From Diadema setosum (lineage: Eukaryota > Echinodermata > Echinoidea > Diadematoida > Diadematidae), in contig NC_092700.1 in the NCBI RefSeq assembly GCF_964275005.1, positions 16,462,617 through 16,526,616 of the forward strand: a DNA stretch of 64,000 nt, in the 5' to 3' direction. The notes below the pieces were generated by a model. That model had not been told where the DNA came from. It did not search any database and saw only the letters and a list, made by a program, of their open reading frames with translations. The position numbers and the translations under genes were made by a program. The stretch's first letter is position 1. Each line of letters opens with the position of its first letter. This document shows, in pieces, positions 1 to 10,434 of this stretch.

Positions 1-308
1 GCTGACATATGTTAAGGGTAATATTATTCCCACTTGCCTTCTGAAAGAGGGAAGTCAAGTGTTCTTTTAGTATGCGAGAAAAGTGAAAATATCTTTAATT
101 TTCCTTATACTTTCTTTATATCGTTGTACTCATGTGACATCACAAGCTGTAGTAGTCTTCGCATCCAGCAGTGACTAAGAAGAAACTTTAAAAATTTATG
201 ACTTTTAAACGGATTGTCCGATTTTCCTCAAACTCTCACTGATGTGTTCTATTAATATTGCTGCATTCACTCAATCCACATGTCTATGAAGGTGAAGTTG
301 TCCTTTAA
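1..308. mobile_element. TTAA-ended foldback element, right part (cut by window edge)
   Basis: Positions about 76-308 match 38240-38488 of the complete element at 37914-38488 in the same direction, ending AGTTGTCCTTTAA. Positions 1-75 match the centre of that element in the opposite direction, so the core has been inverted or reshuffled. It lies in the DDX54 intron before the first exon seen. Confidence 0.7.
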
Positions 309-567
309 TGCAGTTGTGCTAAATAATGGGTAACTGAGTATGGCGTTGGAAATGGAGGGGACTGCTAAAAAAGCTTTTCCTTTGATGACTGGTGTGCCAC
401 AGCAGCCTTGAGCAGCTAAGATTAATTGAAGAGAATATGATTTAAAAAAAAAAAATCATGTCAATGTGATGAGTATTCTACTGTATTCCTCCATGATGTG
501 GGAATCTATTATTGAGGGATGTTGACCTTGGACACAAATAAATTATTGGTTTCCTCTTATACATCAG

Positions 568-741
568 ACCATCTTTGAGATCAACTCCACGGCCAAGAAC
601 ATCGCCCATGGCATCATGAAGTCAAAGCGCAAACTTCACGGCAAGGTCATCAGCAAGAACATGCAGAGACTGGAAGGAAAGAAGCTGGAGGAGGCTGGAA
701 GGGTCACCACGGCAACAGCCGACAATGATGAGAATGCCGAG
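568..741 (+). CDS. DDX54: DDX54 exon a (first exon in window)
   Basis: 58 codons in phase 0 between acceptor ACATCAG and donor GTATGC. It encodes [15 protein letters not shown] followed by a basic stretch and an acidic end (DNDENAE), typical of the linker after the helicase core. Confidence 0.85.
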
Positions 742-3700
742 GTATGCAGGGAGAGGCTTGGTTAAAGCATCTGTTGCATAGTGGTGACAGCTGTCATTTC
801 TTACCCTTTGTGTTTTTGTGTCACATAGCTGCTTTTTAAACTCCCATGGATCCTCCAACTGTTGAACTGTAATGTAATCTTTTCTGAGTTTTTCCTGAAG
901 ACCCAGCATTTGTTGATGGTGACCCTGGTCCAAGTTTGCTCATGCTTTCCAGATTTTCATCACTAAAGCTTTGCAAAATAGGAAAAAATGACTGGACTAC
1001 TTAACTGACTTTCTTAGGTGAAAGTAATCATTCATCATTTATGTTTTTGAATGAGAATATGATCTGCTTACTGTAATCAATATGTCTGGATCAATGGAAA
1101 GGTCAAAGTCAGTTTTCACAAAGAATTCTGCCTATTCCAGACAGTCAAATTGCGATGTATCTCACAAGCATCAGTGAGATGTTTAGTAATTTGGAGTTGT
1201 GCCATTTCTTTTTCTTTTTACCCATTAGCTTCCATGTTTTCAAAAGTTGAGGTTTCAGAGCCCATAAAACACAAGACCACCATGACAAAATTATCTTTAC
1301 ATTTTCACATGACTGCATCAGGAGGCATTCAGCGTTGTGATTGGGACGTCGAAGAAGAAGAAGGGAAAACCAAACGAGCATGGCACCAAGCAGAAGACTC
1401 TGCCATTCACTCAGAGTGCTGTCAGAGACAAAGATGTCTTCATCTCCTACACAGCTCCAGACAGACAGACTGAACAAGGGTGAGTCTATCTTTCCCGTTA
1501 ACCCGTTAGAGACGAGTCCCACGTATACTCGGGCAGGTGTCTATGGGAAATGCGTGTTGTAGCAAAATCAGCCTGTCCTCAACGGGTTAATAGTTGGGTA
1601 CCTAAGGGGGGGTCACCGTGCACCCCCCCAGGACTCCTCGAAACTTACATTTTCAGGATCCTCATGACATACCAAAACATAATCAAGATGTTAACAGGAA
1701 CGAAAAGTGGCTGTTGTAGGTGAAATTTAATGTATTCTATTGTTTTTCATAATTTCTTATGTATTTCTCTGTTTTTCAACTTTTTCAACTTTTGTTTTTT
1801 CTTTGTTTTTCTATTGGAAATTGTCACTGATCACTTTTCTACCATAATTAGCACAAAACTAATCAATGAAAATGATTAATTGTAAAAATAATCAGGTTTT
1901 CATGACTTTCATGACAGAGCACCTGTTTTCCATAGGAAATGTACACAAAAGCACAAAATTGTGCTTGTTTTGGGACGACATTCCGTTACAAAAATGGGCG
2001 TGACTTCGCAAAAGTATGCGGGGAAGTTGCAAATTTGGTTTCAAAAGTTGCGTGAGACTTGAACAAAACAAAGTCAAGTAAGTTTTGAGGAGTCCTGGGG
2101 GTGCATGGTTACCCCCCCCCCCCCCCCCCCTTAGGTACCCTACTATGTAGGCCCTACATGTAAGCACATATATATTACATACATACATAAGGACGGGGGG
2201 GGGGGGGGGGGGGGGGATCCGCCACCCCCCCCCCCCTCAAAGTTTCGCGCTATAAATCTGTCGCAAGGCTTCTTGACTTTGTTTGGTCAAGTCTCGCACA
2301 ACTTTTGAGACCAAATTTGCAACATCCGCGTATACTTTTGCGAAGTCACGCCCATTATTGTAACGGTATGTCTCCCCAAAACGGGCACAATTTTGTGATT
2401 TTGTGTACATTTCCTATGGAAAACAGGTTCTCTGTCATGAAAACCTGATTATTTTTACAATTAATCACTTTCATTGATTAGTTTTGTGCTAATTATGGTA
2501 GAAAAGTGGTCAGTGACAATTTCCAATAGAAAAACAAAGAAAAAACAAAAGTTGAAAAAGTTGAAAAACAAAGAAATACATAAGAAATTATGAAAAACAA
2601 TAGAATACATTAAATTTCACCTAGAACAGCCACTTTTCGTTCCTGTTAACATCTTGATTATGTTTTGGTATGTCATGAGGATCCTGAAAATGTAAGTTTC
2701 GAGGAGACCTGGGGGGGTGCACGGTGACCCCCCTTAGGTACCCAAGTATAAAGACTAATTCCATGTATACTCAGGCATGTGTCTTTCAGAAATGTGTGTT
2801 ATAGAAAAATCACCTTGCCTTCTAGTTTTTCCTTTATTCATGTATTCATATTTATACATACTGGTGTGTTTGTATGTGTGGGTGCATGTGTGTGGTTGTG
2901 TCTATACTTTTTTTCTTTGTACATGTTCAGGACTTTGCTATATAGAAGGTTCTATTTTTTTTTTTTTTTTTTTCTTGCCAAGTTCTTAGTACTCTTATAA
3001 TTTGTATATGCGTGTACATGTATTACATCACTTGTAACTTTTTGACTGTTGATATTGTGGAAGTTGATGCTTTAGCCATGTTTAGGTACAGTGTACCATG
3101 CAACCGCACACTTGTGCTTTTAATTATGTATACTATTTTTGAACAATAGTGAATAAATGAAATTGAAATTTTAGATTAGACGTGTGTTGAAATTTGGCCC
3201 TGTTGCTGATCTCATGTTGGTAATCTTAGCACGTTATATGCATTATATGTATATCAACATATGGCTATTTCATCAGGATATACAGTCATGAATGCCTTAC
3301 TACCTACTGACCATGATTTGCTATTTGATATTCCACCCGCAAGACAAGAGATGTACTTTGTATCGTTGAGTGCAGAATGATTGCTTTTATCACTTGTTGT
3401 TTCATAAAATTTCCTGAGAGTTGTCTTCAGGGGAACATGTGTCTTCTTTGTACTCCTTCCCCCCAGGCTGAGCATAGAGTCGAACTTTGAGAAACAGGCT
3501 GCCAGCGCTGTGCTGGACTTCACTCAGGATGAATCACAGGACATGAGGAGACAGCAGCAGAGGATGAAGTGGTGAGATATGGGAGGAGAGAACAGTCAGT
3601 CCGCAGCACCCGATAATTCGCTCGTATTTATTCAACTCGTATGCAAGCCCGCTCTAGGCTTGCATACGTAATGAGCTGTGTAAGGGGATTTTGTCCTTGG

Positions 3701-6700
3701 GCTTTCGGCAACAAAAATACACCTTATGTTCACAAATTTGGTATCAAATTCAAGGAAAATTATGTAAACTATCGTCACATGTAAGAAGGAAGAAAGGAGG
3801 AATGATTGAAAAAGGGAGAAAGGGTGTTAGGTATGAGAGCAAATGATGGAGAGGAAAAGGAAAGGGAGGAAGAGTGGTAAGAGAAAAGAAGAGGAGAGGA
3901 GGGAAGGGGAAGAAAGAAATGTGTGAGGAAGGGAGAAGGGATGGCGGGAATAATGAGCCAATGAGGAAGAGAAAAAAAGAGGGAGAGATGAAAGAAGAGA
4001 ATGAGGAGTAAGAGGGCTGGAGTGAGAAGCGTGAAGTGGGAGACTTTATAACACTGTAACATAGAAAATCAAGACTTAGCTTGTAAATTTCAGCTTCCAA
4101 GACAGTGCCTGATGTAACCATATTGTGCTCCCATTGAAACGAACACAGTTGCAGCTAATTTTTTTTCCCCTCAAGAAAGTAAAAATTCAGGTCCCAAAAT
4201 TAATATCTATTATATACCTTTCTATACTTAACTTTTTTGTTTAATACATGTACAGATATTTTGATATAACAAAAGAAAATTTTTGATCCTGAAGACTTCG
4301 TCATAATAGAAGTTGCCTGTAATGTAATGCCATTCTGACAGAGAGATTTCCAACTCATTTATGTGAAGTATGTGTGTTACCTCTTTCTTATCGTCACTCT
4401 CTCTCTCTCTTTCTCTGTCTGACCAGGGAGAGGAAGAAAAAGAAATTTGTCGGAGACGGCGGAAAGGAAGGGAAGAATAAGAAGATCCTCACAGAGAGTG
4501 GGAAGTACATCTCAGCCTCATACAAGACCAACATGTATCCTTTTCTCAGACTCTGCCTCACAATACCCTCATCAACCCCTGCTGCTGAGATTGTGAGAGG
4601 CATGTCATGCGCTGTGTGTATGCAGGCTTGGTGATAGCTCATTCAAAGGACTAATTATATGATACTTCATACCAACAAGTACATATTGAGTTAAATTTGG
4701 ACACATTTTCTCCTTGATTGCGGAAATCTGACTATTTCTGTAAATACTTCACGTCTGTTCTTTTACGAAGTGATACTATCTTCTGTTTCCGCAAGCCTGG
4801 AATGAACTTTCAATTCGCTAGGCTTTTATAGCAAGCGGTTTTATCCCAACATTGAAATGGTTGAGGATGGTGCTCAAGTTTCTTGGTAGTATTCTTTGCT
4901 CTTCTCCAGTAGTGGTCACTGCATTGATAAAATGAGTGCAGGTAAGGTAGAGGATGTTCATCAATCTCTTGAAAACTAAACAAGTAAAGAACTAGCTGGT
5001 AGAGAGTGAGGTTTTGGGGGTTGTTTTTCATGTATGTTATTGCCTTGATCTGTCATTATACAGGGAGAATATTTGTTTGTTCTTTTATCACTTTGTGGGT
5101 GTTGGATGTTTGTGGTAGGCTTAGCTTTAGCATCAGAACTAGAGTGTTAATGACTTATAGTCAAATTGTACTTGTCGTTACAGTTTGCTCCATCTGGTTT
5201 TGGTTCTCAATGATACGAAATTGTCCTCATCGAGATTGTCCTCAGTCTCCGAGATTTTCAAGTAATAGAATGTGCTTGTATGATAATGACAGTGGTGATA
5301 ACAATGATTATGATGATGAATGACAATCATTACAGCTGTGATGATAGTAACCACATAGATGATGATGGTGATGAATGAGGTGATGATGATGACGATGATG
5401 GGAATGGTAGTGATGATGGTGGTGATGTTGACAATGAAGATGGTGATGGTGATAGTGATGAATGATTGTTATGATTGTTATGATGGTGATGTTGACAATG
5501 AAGATGGTGATGGTGATAGTGATGAATGATTGTTATGATTGTTATGATTGTGATGATGAAGAAAATGATATTAATGATGGTAGTAGTGATGATGGTGATA
5601 AAGGTGATGGTGATGATGAAAGTGAAGGTGGGGGTGCTGATGGTGATGAGCAATTGTTATGGTGATGATGAAAAAGATGATGGCAATGATGGTGGTAGTG
5701 ATGATGGTGATGAAGGTGATGGTGGTGACGATGAAAAAGATGATGGTAATGATGGTGGTGGTGATGGTGGTGATGAAGATTCCATTCAGTTGTAGTTGAT
5801 GTTCCTTGACTCTGACATTTGCTGGCAAAAGATACAAAGAGTGGTTACAGAGGAGTAAAGCCGACACCCGCGACAATGAGTCCGACAGTGAGAGGGAGGA
5901 TGCAGAGGATGGTGGAGGTCGATCAAAGCCAGGTAATATGTCCTAAGATTTCTTGGCTCAAGTGGGGCCAATTGCATGTCATTACAAAGTAATTTTTGGC
6001 AAATGTGACCTTCAGTCTAATTCTGGAGTTCACTGGTCTTTAAGTTCTTGTCACCCTGACTCGAATTGTGAGAAGTTCTGATCAGAGATTTGATTGCCTT
6101 CATGTGGTTTCCTTTTCATTGCATTTATGGAGATCAGATTGGAACTATACTGTGACTGTGTGGCACTAAATTTGATTCAACTGGTGACATGCAAAAAGGC
6201 TTGTGTATTTCTACATACCTCAAATTTGATTTGATTTGATTTGATTTGATAATGGTTAATTGAAATAAACATGCAAAGTAGTACCCAGAAGGCTGAATTC
6301 CATCCATCGCAATGAAATCTTTGAATAAGTCGGTGAGTAGATTCACAAAATTAACCTTGGCTGTGAATTTTCTCAATCTGCTCACTTAAAAAAATACATA
6401 CCCCATGGTGAATGCTGAGAGATTGCAGTAGTTGCTCCTTATTTAATTCTTCTTTTGTATAATGTGCATTTGACAGGTGGGAGATTTGGTAGCATCACCG
6501 GGAATAGGAGAGGGCGCTACGGTCCAAAGCGTGGCAAGGGAGGCAGAGGACACCGGCACGACGATTCCAGCGGGGACCGAGGAGGCGAGAGGTCAAGAGG
6601 TCGCGGGGGGCAGCGGCGGGGAGAGCTGCGGAACCTGGAGCAGATCATGAAGCAAAGGAAGGTGAAGAGCAGGCACAAGGAGCGCAGTCTACCACGGGGC

Positions 6701-6865
6701 CAGAGGCAGGGGGGCAGGACCGGGGGCAGAGGGGATAGAGGAATGGGGCGGGGTGGCAGCAGGAGCTTTGGTAGGGGTGGGAAGAGAGGAGGAGGAGGTG
6801 GTGGAGGGGGTAGGGGTAGAGGTGGTGGTGGTGGTAGAGGGCGTGGCAGGGGGAAAGGAAGGTGA
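568..6865 (+). CDS. DDX54: DDX54/Dbp10 DEAD-box RNA helicase, C-terminal part (six exons, 5' partial)
   Basis: Six exons join in frame: 568-741, 1322-1479, 3467-3571, 4427-4534, 5832-5932 and 6477-6865. Together they make 1035 nt, or 344 codons plus a TGA stop at 6863-6865, and all introns are GT-AG. The order of motifs matches the C-terminal part of animal DDX54: a basic [12 protein letters not shown] stretch, [53 protein letters not shown], then [19 protein letters not shown]. The middle block is the DBP10CT domain. Dbp10/DDX54 proteins are nucleolar ATP-dependent RNA helicases needed for 60S ribosomal subunit assembly; vertebrate DDX54 also acts as a nuclear-receptor co-regulator. The DEAD and helicase-C domains are absent, so the gene starts left of the window. 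The end of the protein is a long Gly/Arg tract not present in this form in human DDX54 as I recall it. Family assignment is very secure; exact splice sites are inferred by eye. Confidence 0.93.
1322..1479 (+). CDS. DDX54: DDX54 exon b
   Basis: Starts after GCATCAG and ends at donor GTGAGT, leaving phase 2. It encodes [16 protein letters not shown] and then [17 protein letters not shown], the counterpart of the human segment with FYIPYRPKDFDSE. An alternative acceptor 11 nt downstream (AG at 1331-1332) would shift the frame and is rejected. Confidence 0.85.
1498..1590. mobile_element. 93-bp TTAA MITE, copy 1
   Basis: Begins TTAACCCGTT and ends AACGGGTTAA. A copy of exactly the same length lies at 59515-59607 in reverse orientation. 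TTAA at both ends suggests a piggyBac-type target site. It starts 18 nt after the donor of DDX54 exon b. Confidence 0.75.
1593..2746. mobile_element. 1.15-kb palindromic (foldback) element
   Basis: Two arms of about 500 bp are near-perfect inverted copies. The outer ends read GTTGGGTACCTAAGG and CCTTAGGTACCCAAG, each flanked by TA. The centre holds long C and G runs at 2111-2130 and 2195-2216. No coding capacity. It sits in the DDX54 intron 1480-3466. Confidence 0.8.
3467..3571 (+). CDS. DDX54: DDX54 exon c (DBP10CT domain, first half)
   Basis: Preceded by a C-rich acceptor (CCCCCAG) and followed by GTGAGA. It encodes [18 protein letters not shown] and ends within the W codon of RMKW; this is the most conserved part of the DDX54/Dbp10 C-terminal domain. 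Confidence 0.93.
3780..4030. repeat. Purine-rich (GA/GGAA) tract
   Basis: Almost all A and G on the plus strand over 250 bp in a DDX54 intron. The long antisense open frames here are artefacts of composition. Nothing else is seen in intron 3572-4426 apart from the CT tract at its 3' end. Confidence 0.8.
4427..4534 (+). CDS. DDX54: DDX54 exon d (DBP10CT domain, second half)
   Basis: Opens with the G completing the W codon and encodes [19 protein letters not shown] and [16 protein letters not shown]. Donor is GTATCC. Preceded by a (CT)n polypyrimidine tract at about 4393-4415 that probably serves as the acceptor tract. Confidence 0.93.
5280..5782. repeat. GAT/GATGGT-type minisatellite
   Basis: Degenerate trinucleotide tract, with a longer duplicated unit (GTTGACAATGAAGATGG occurs at about 5426 and 5491). 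It fills most of the intron before DDX54 exon e. Confidence 0.9.
5832..5932 (+). CDS. DDX54: DDX54 exon e
   Basis: Encodes [20 protein letters not shown] and an acidic, Gly-rich end. The joined codon with the previous exon is ATA (Ile). It lies only about 50 nt after a 500-bp GAT-type minisatellite. Donor is GTAATA, phase 1. Confidence 0.88.
6220..6251. repeat. (TTTGA)n microsatellite
   Basis: Six-fold pentamer run in the DDX54 intron 5933-6476; the rest of that intron shows nothing recognisable. Confidence 0.8.
6477..6865 (+). CDS. DDX54: DDX54 terminal exon with RGG/GRG-rich tail
   Basis: Acceptor TTGACAG; the open frame runs to TGA at 6863-6865. The conserved [19 protein letters not shown] segment, the counterpart of the human QILKQRRRAQK segment, sits between two Gly/Arg-rich stretches. 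The last roughly 60 residues are almost wholly G and R with a few S, F and K. RGG tracts are known RNA-binding and arginine-methylation regions; a role here is inferred. Confidence 0.9.
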
Positions 6866-7531
6866 TAGGAAGACATGCTGGGGAAATAGAGAAATGACTT
6901 TACAACTACATGTATGAGAGTATGTTAAAACTTCTAATTGTCTTGTCACTTAACGAAATCAGCAAGTCCTCTCATATACACTATATGCCAGGGCTGCACA
7001 CTTACCCATTTTTTCTTCTGTTCTCACCTATCTGGCAGATCAGTAGGTACTTTTTCCATTTTTTACTGGTCCATTCCTGAAAAAGTTACTAGTCTGACAT
7101 TGCTTTTCACTGGTCAGGGACCGTCAGACCAGTGCCAGTGTGCAGCATTGTATTTGCGCATTACCCTTCTGTGTCAAGATCCAAGATTCCTGATTTTCTA
7201 TGTTTGGAGGCATATGAAGTCTCAACCTTTCATACATAAAGGAGTGACTATACAATTATTCTTTGTACTGTGCCCCACCTGTAGAATCATAATATGCACC
7301 CAGTGCAATGCTTGTCTCAAGAGTGTTTTTCGGGACGAGGAAGTTGTTCTTGATTACAGCTAATGGCATAGGTGAGCACTGTTCACCAGTTGCAATATCT
7401 TGTATGATTGCTGATACTGAATATTACTGGTGGCTGTCTTTATCTCAAATTGAAGTCATCAAAGTACCCAATCCTGCAGGGTTTGTATGGCCTATGCTGT
7501 GGATTTGCATGTCGGACAAGGCAAATACGAT

Positions 7532-7704
7532 CAGGGGGGCATTTCATGAAGGAACTTGTCGGATAAAATATCTGATAAGTCAATTATATCTGACAAGTTT
7601 TGAGAAATTCTTTAGTCTGATTGGCTGATTTCTCTGAACTTGTCGGATATAATTGACTTGTCGGACATTTTATCTGACAAGTTCCTTCATGAAATGCCCC
7701 CCTG
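7532..7704. mobile_element. 173-bp palindromic MITE
   Basis: Ends CAGGGGGGCATTTCATGAA and its inverse; the arms extend inward through GGAACTTGTCGGATAA with very few mismatches. No coding content. It lies 0.7 kb downstream of DDX54. Confidence 0.85.
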
Positions 7705-7838
7705 GTTGACTGTTACATAAAAGAGTAGGGTTGCAAGCAATTATCGCTCAATTTCAGAAGTACTGTATAATTTTTCGCCCTTGACCAAACTTTTTGCTCC
7801 CCTTCATGGAGCACTTTGATACAGTTATTGAGGTTCCA

Positions 7839-8035
7839 TGACATTTGCTCCTGCGACAATTGCCCCATGAAATATCTACACGCTAAGCCAAACAAATTCT
7901 ACTAACAAACATAACCGTAACCCTTATCCTAGTTCTCACATCAGTCTAAACCTAAAACCCTATCACAACCCTAATCCTAGCCCTATGTCCTTGGAGAAAA
8001 TAAGACCGGAGCAATTGTCGTGGGAGCAAATGTCA
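7839..8035. mobile_element. MITE with telomere-like interior
   Basis: Inverted ends TGACATTTGCTCCTGCGACA and its counterpart TGTCGTGGGAGCAAATGTCA. The interior (7905-7985) has degenerate CCCTAA/CCTAATC repeats on one strand. About 197 bp. Confidence 0.7.
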
Positions 8036-10277
8036 AGTCATCAATTTCAACAAGTGCAACATCATGCCAGTGTCTCAAATTTCAAATCATTTTTGAAAGG
8101 TTAAGTTCATCGTTTCCAAAGTCGGTCATCTTACCAGATTCCAATACAGTACATTCACAGGTTCCTCACAACCTTGTTGTAGCAAAGAGATTTAATACAT
8201 GTACTTAGTAACTGTGTTACTGAGAACTAGTCATATCGAAAAAAAGAAGAAAAAAAAAAAAAAAACAGAAGTATGGTTGGAAATAACAAAGGCTATGTAG
8301 ATTTTAGTCCATGGATAATGCAAAATTTTACTGTGTAAATGCGCATGACATATTGTGTATGCAATATGAACAACGCGCATGTGCAAGATATTGTATGTCT
8401 AAAGCTAAACCATGGATATGATATAAACTGCCTTTGTGAATTTGGGCCTATATATGTGAATTGTTATGTTTTTCTGAACATGTGTAGCAAATAAGTGCTC
8501 TTAAATAAAAGAGAAAACCAACAACACAAATCTCAAGATTGTTGTGTGTCTTTGTGCATGTGCAAATTGCATATTTATTTGGACAAATACATGGCATATA
8601 CTGTTTCACACATGTACACAAACATTCTTGTGATTTCACTATTGCAGACATCGTGGAATCTCACAAGTTCAATAATAAGCAAGCTCACCACTCATTGTGA
8701 CAATATATTATGAGAGCAAGAGATATATCCAATAAGGAATGGCATTTGCTTGCTGGCAGCAATAATTATGTACACTCAAAACAATAGATTAGTCCACCAG
8801 TTAATTTCAGATAAGTGCATACATATTACCAATCAATCAATACACTTTGCTTTGTATGCTGCAAAGTGCAATGTAAATTACAGTAAAGCAAGTACAATCA
8901 TTACTTCTTTTTGTTTGTTTGCAAAATTGTTCAAGCTTTTTTTTTTTCTACACCAGCAATGCAAACCCTCTGCAGACAGAATGCTGATACATAATTTTGT
9001 TAGTACTTTCGAGAGACACAAATATATCCTTGCATAAACACACAGCAAGTGAAACGCATAAAAAAGGTTGCTTGTATCACTTTGACACAACTAGATTTAC
9101 ATTTTTCCCCCTTTTTTTTAATGATTACAACTGAATTTACATTTAGCAACAGTCAACCCTGTACAAGTTTTAGAATTTGGGACTCTGTATGAAGTGTCCA
9201 CTTGTGCAAATCTCCACTTTACACGATGGAGTAAGTTAATGATACGTTTCCCTTTGCTCTAGGAATCTTGATCTAGGACATATCTAAAAATGATGGAATG
9301 CAGAGCTGACTGCATGTTATTCTATAGCAGAGACAATATGCAACACATCACATGTCTACGGTTTTATCTGACCCTGCCAGTCGAGTGGAACATTTTGACA
9401 CCAAACTACAGGAAAACCTTGCTATAATGAATAGGTGTACCTGAAAACCACAATTTAATACCTTGTTAGAGCAGGTTTCTCACTATATATGGGTTACAAA
9501 GAACAAGGAAATCAAGATTTGGGACCTGCAAAATCACCATGTTATAGGAGGGTTCGTTATGTATTTGATCTCTGTATAACAAGGTGCCACTGTGCACCTG
9601 TTTTTTCAATGAGTAAATTCTTTCTTTTTCCTTGAAGAAGCATTATCACAGAATAGCATCTATAAAATTACACCATACCATGTGACTCATATCAAGTACA
9701 CATTTGGTGGTCTCTAGGCAACCATTCCAAGTGTATGCTGGAACATCAAGATTTGATTCTGAGGCATGATACAATGTACCACTGCAGGGGTTTTTTTTTT
9801 TTTTTTTTGTTTTTTTTTTTTTTTTGCACACCAATATGCAAATAATCAGACTGAAAAAAAAAGTTCATCAGAACTATCTGCCTTCTATTCTTTATCTCAA
9901 ACCACACATTTCCATGAACATTGTACACGTGATACTTTCTATCAAGAAGACTCTCCACAAAAAGTGCTATCATAAGAAAAACAAAAACAACAAAAAACCT
10001 GCTAGGACTAAGCAAGACCCCTGAACACATAAAATCACTCAAATGAACAAATTCAAACCAAGTATCAAAGGCAAGTGGTTATGGAGCCAAAAGACCAACA
10101 GATTAAAGTCTGCATGTGAGACTATTTGGTTCATTTTTTTCTCTTACTCTTTATTTCTCATTTCTTTTAATATTCATGTTGGTCCTTGATGGCACATCTC
10201 CAAAAAGCAATGGCAAGACTTAAACTGGCTAAGTGATTGTATAAGTGTGGCCACGGTGGACACATAAGTCATTGTGC

Positions 10278-10434
10278 GCATGGCAGAATGTTGCTAACGC
10301 TCTTCCCTGTGCATGGCAGAATGTCGTTAACGCGCTTCGCTGCGCATGGCAGAATGTTGTTAACCCTATGTGTACTCCCAAAGCCTAGTGACAATCTGCC
10401 ATGTGCAGGGAAGTGTGTTAAGAACATTCTGCCT
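10278..10434. repeat. 33-bp tandem repeat with an inverted copy
   Basis: GCATGGCAGAATGT starts at 10278, 10311 and 10344 (period 33). The inverse copy CTGCCATGTGCAGGGAAG follows at about 10397-10434, so the whole can fold back. It lies in the intergenic or PHTF 3' UTR region. Confidence 0.75.

Noticed and set aside
6517..6949. Proline-rich minus-strand open frames
   Set aside because: Antisense of the Gly/Arg-rich DDX54 exon; composition artefact.
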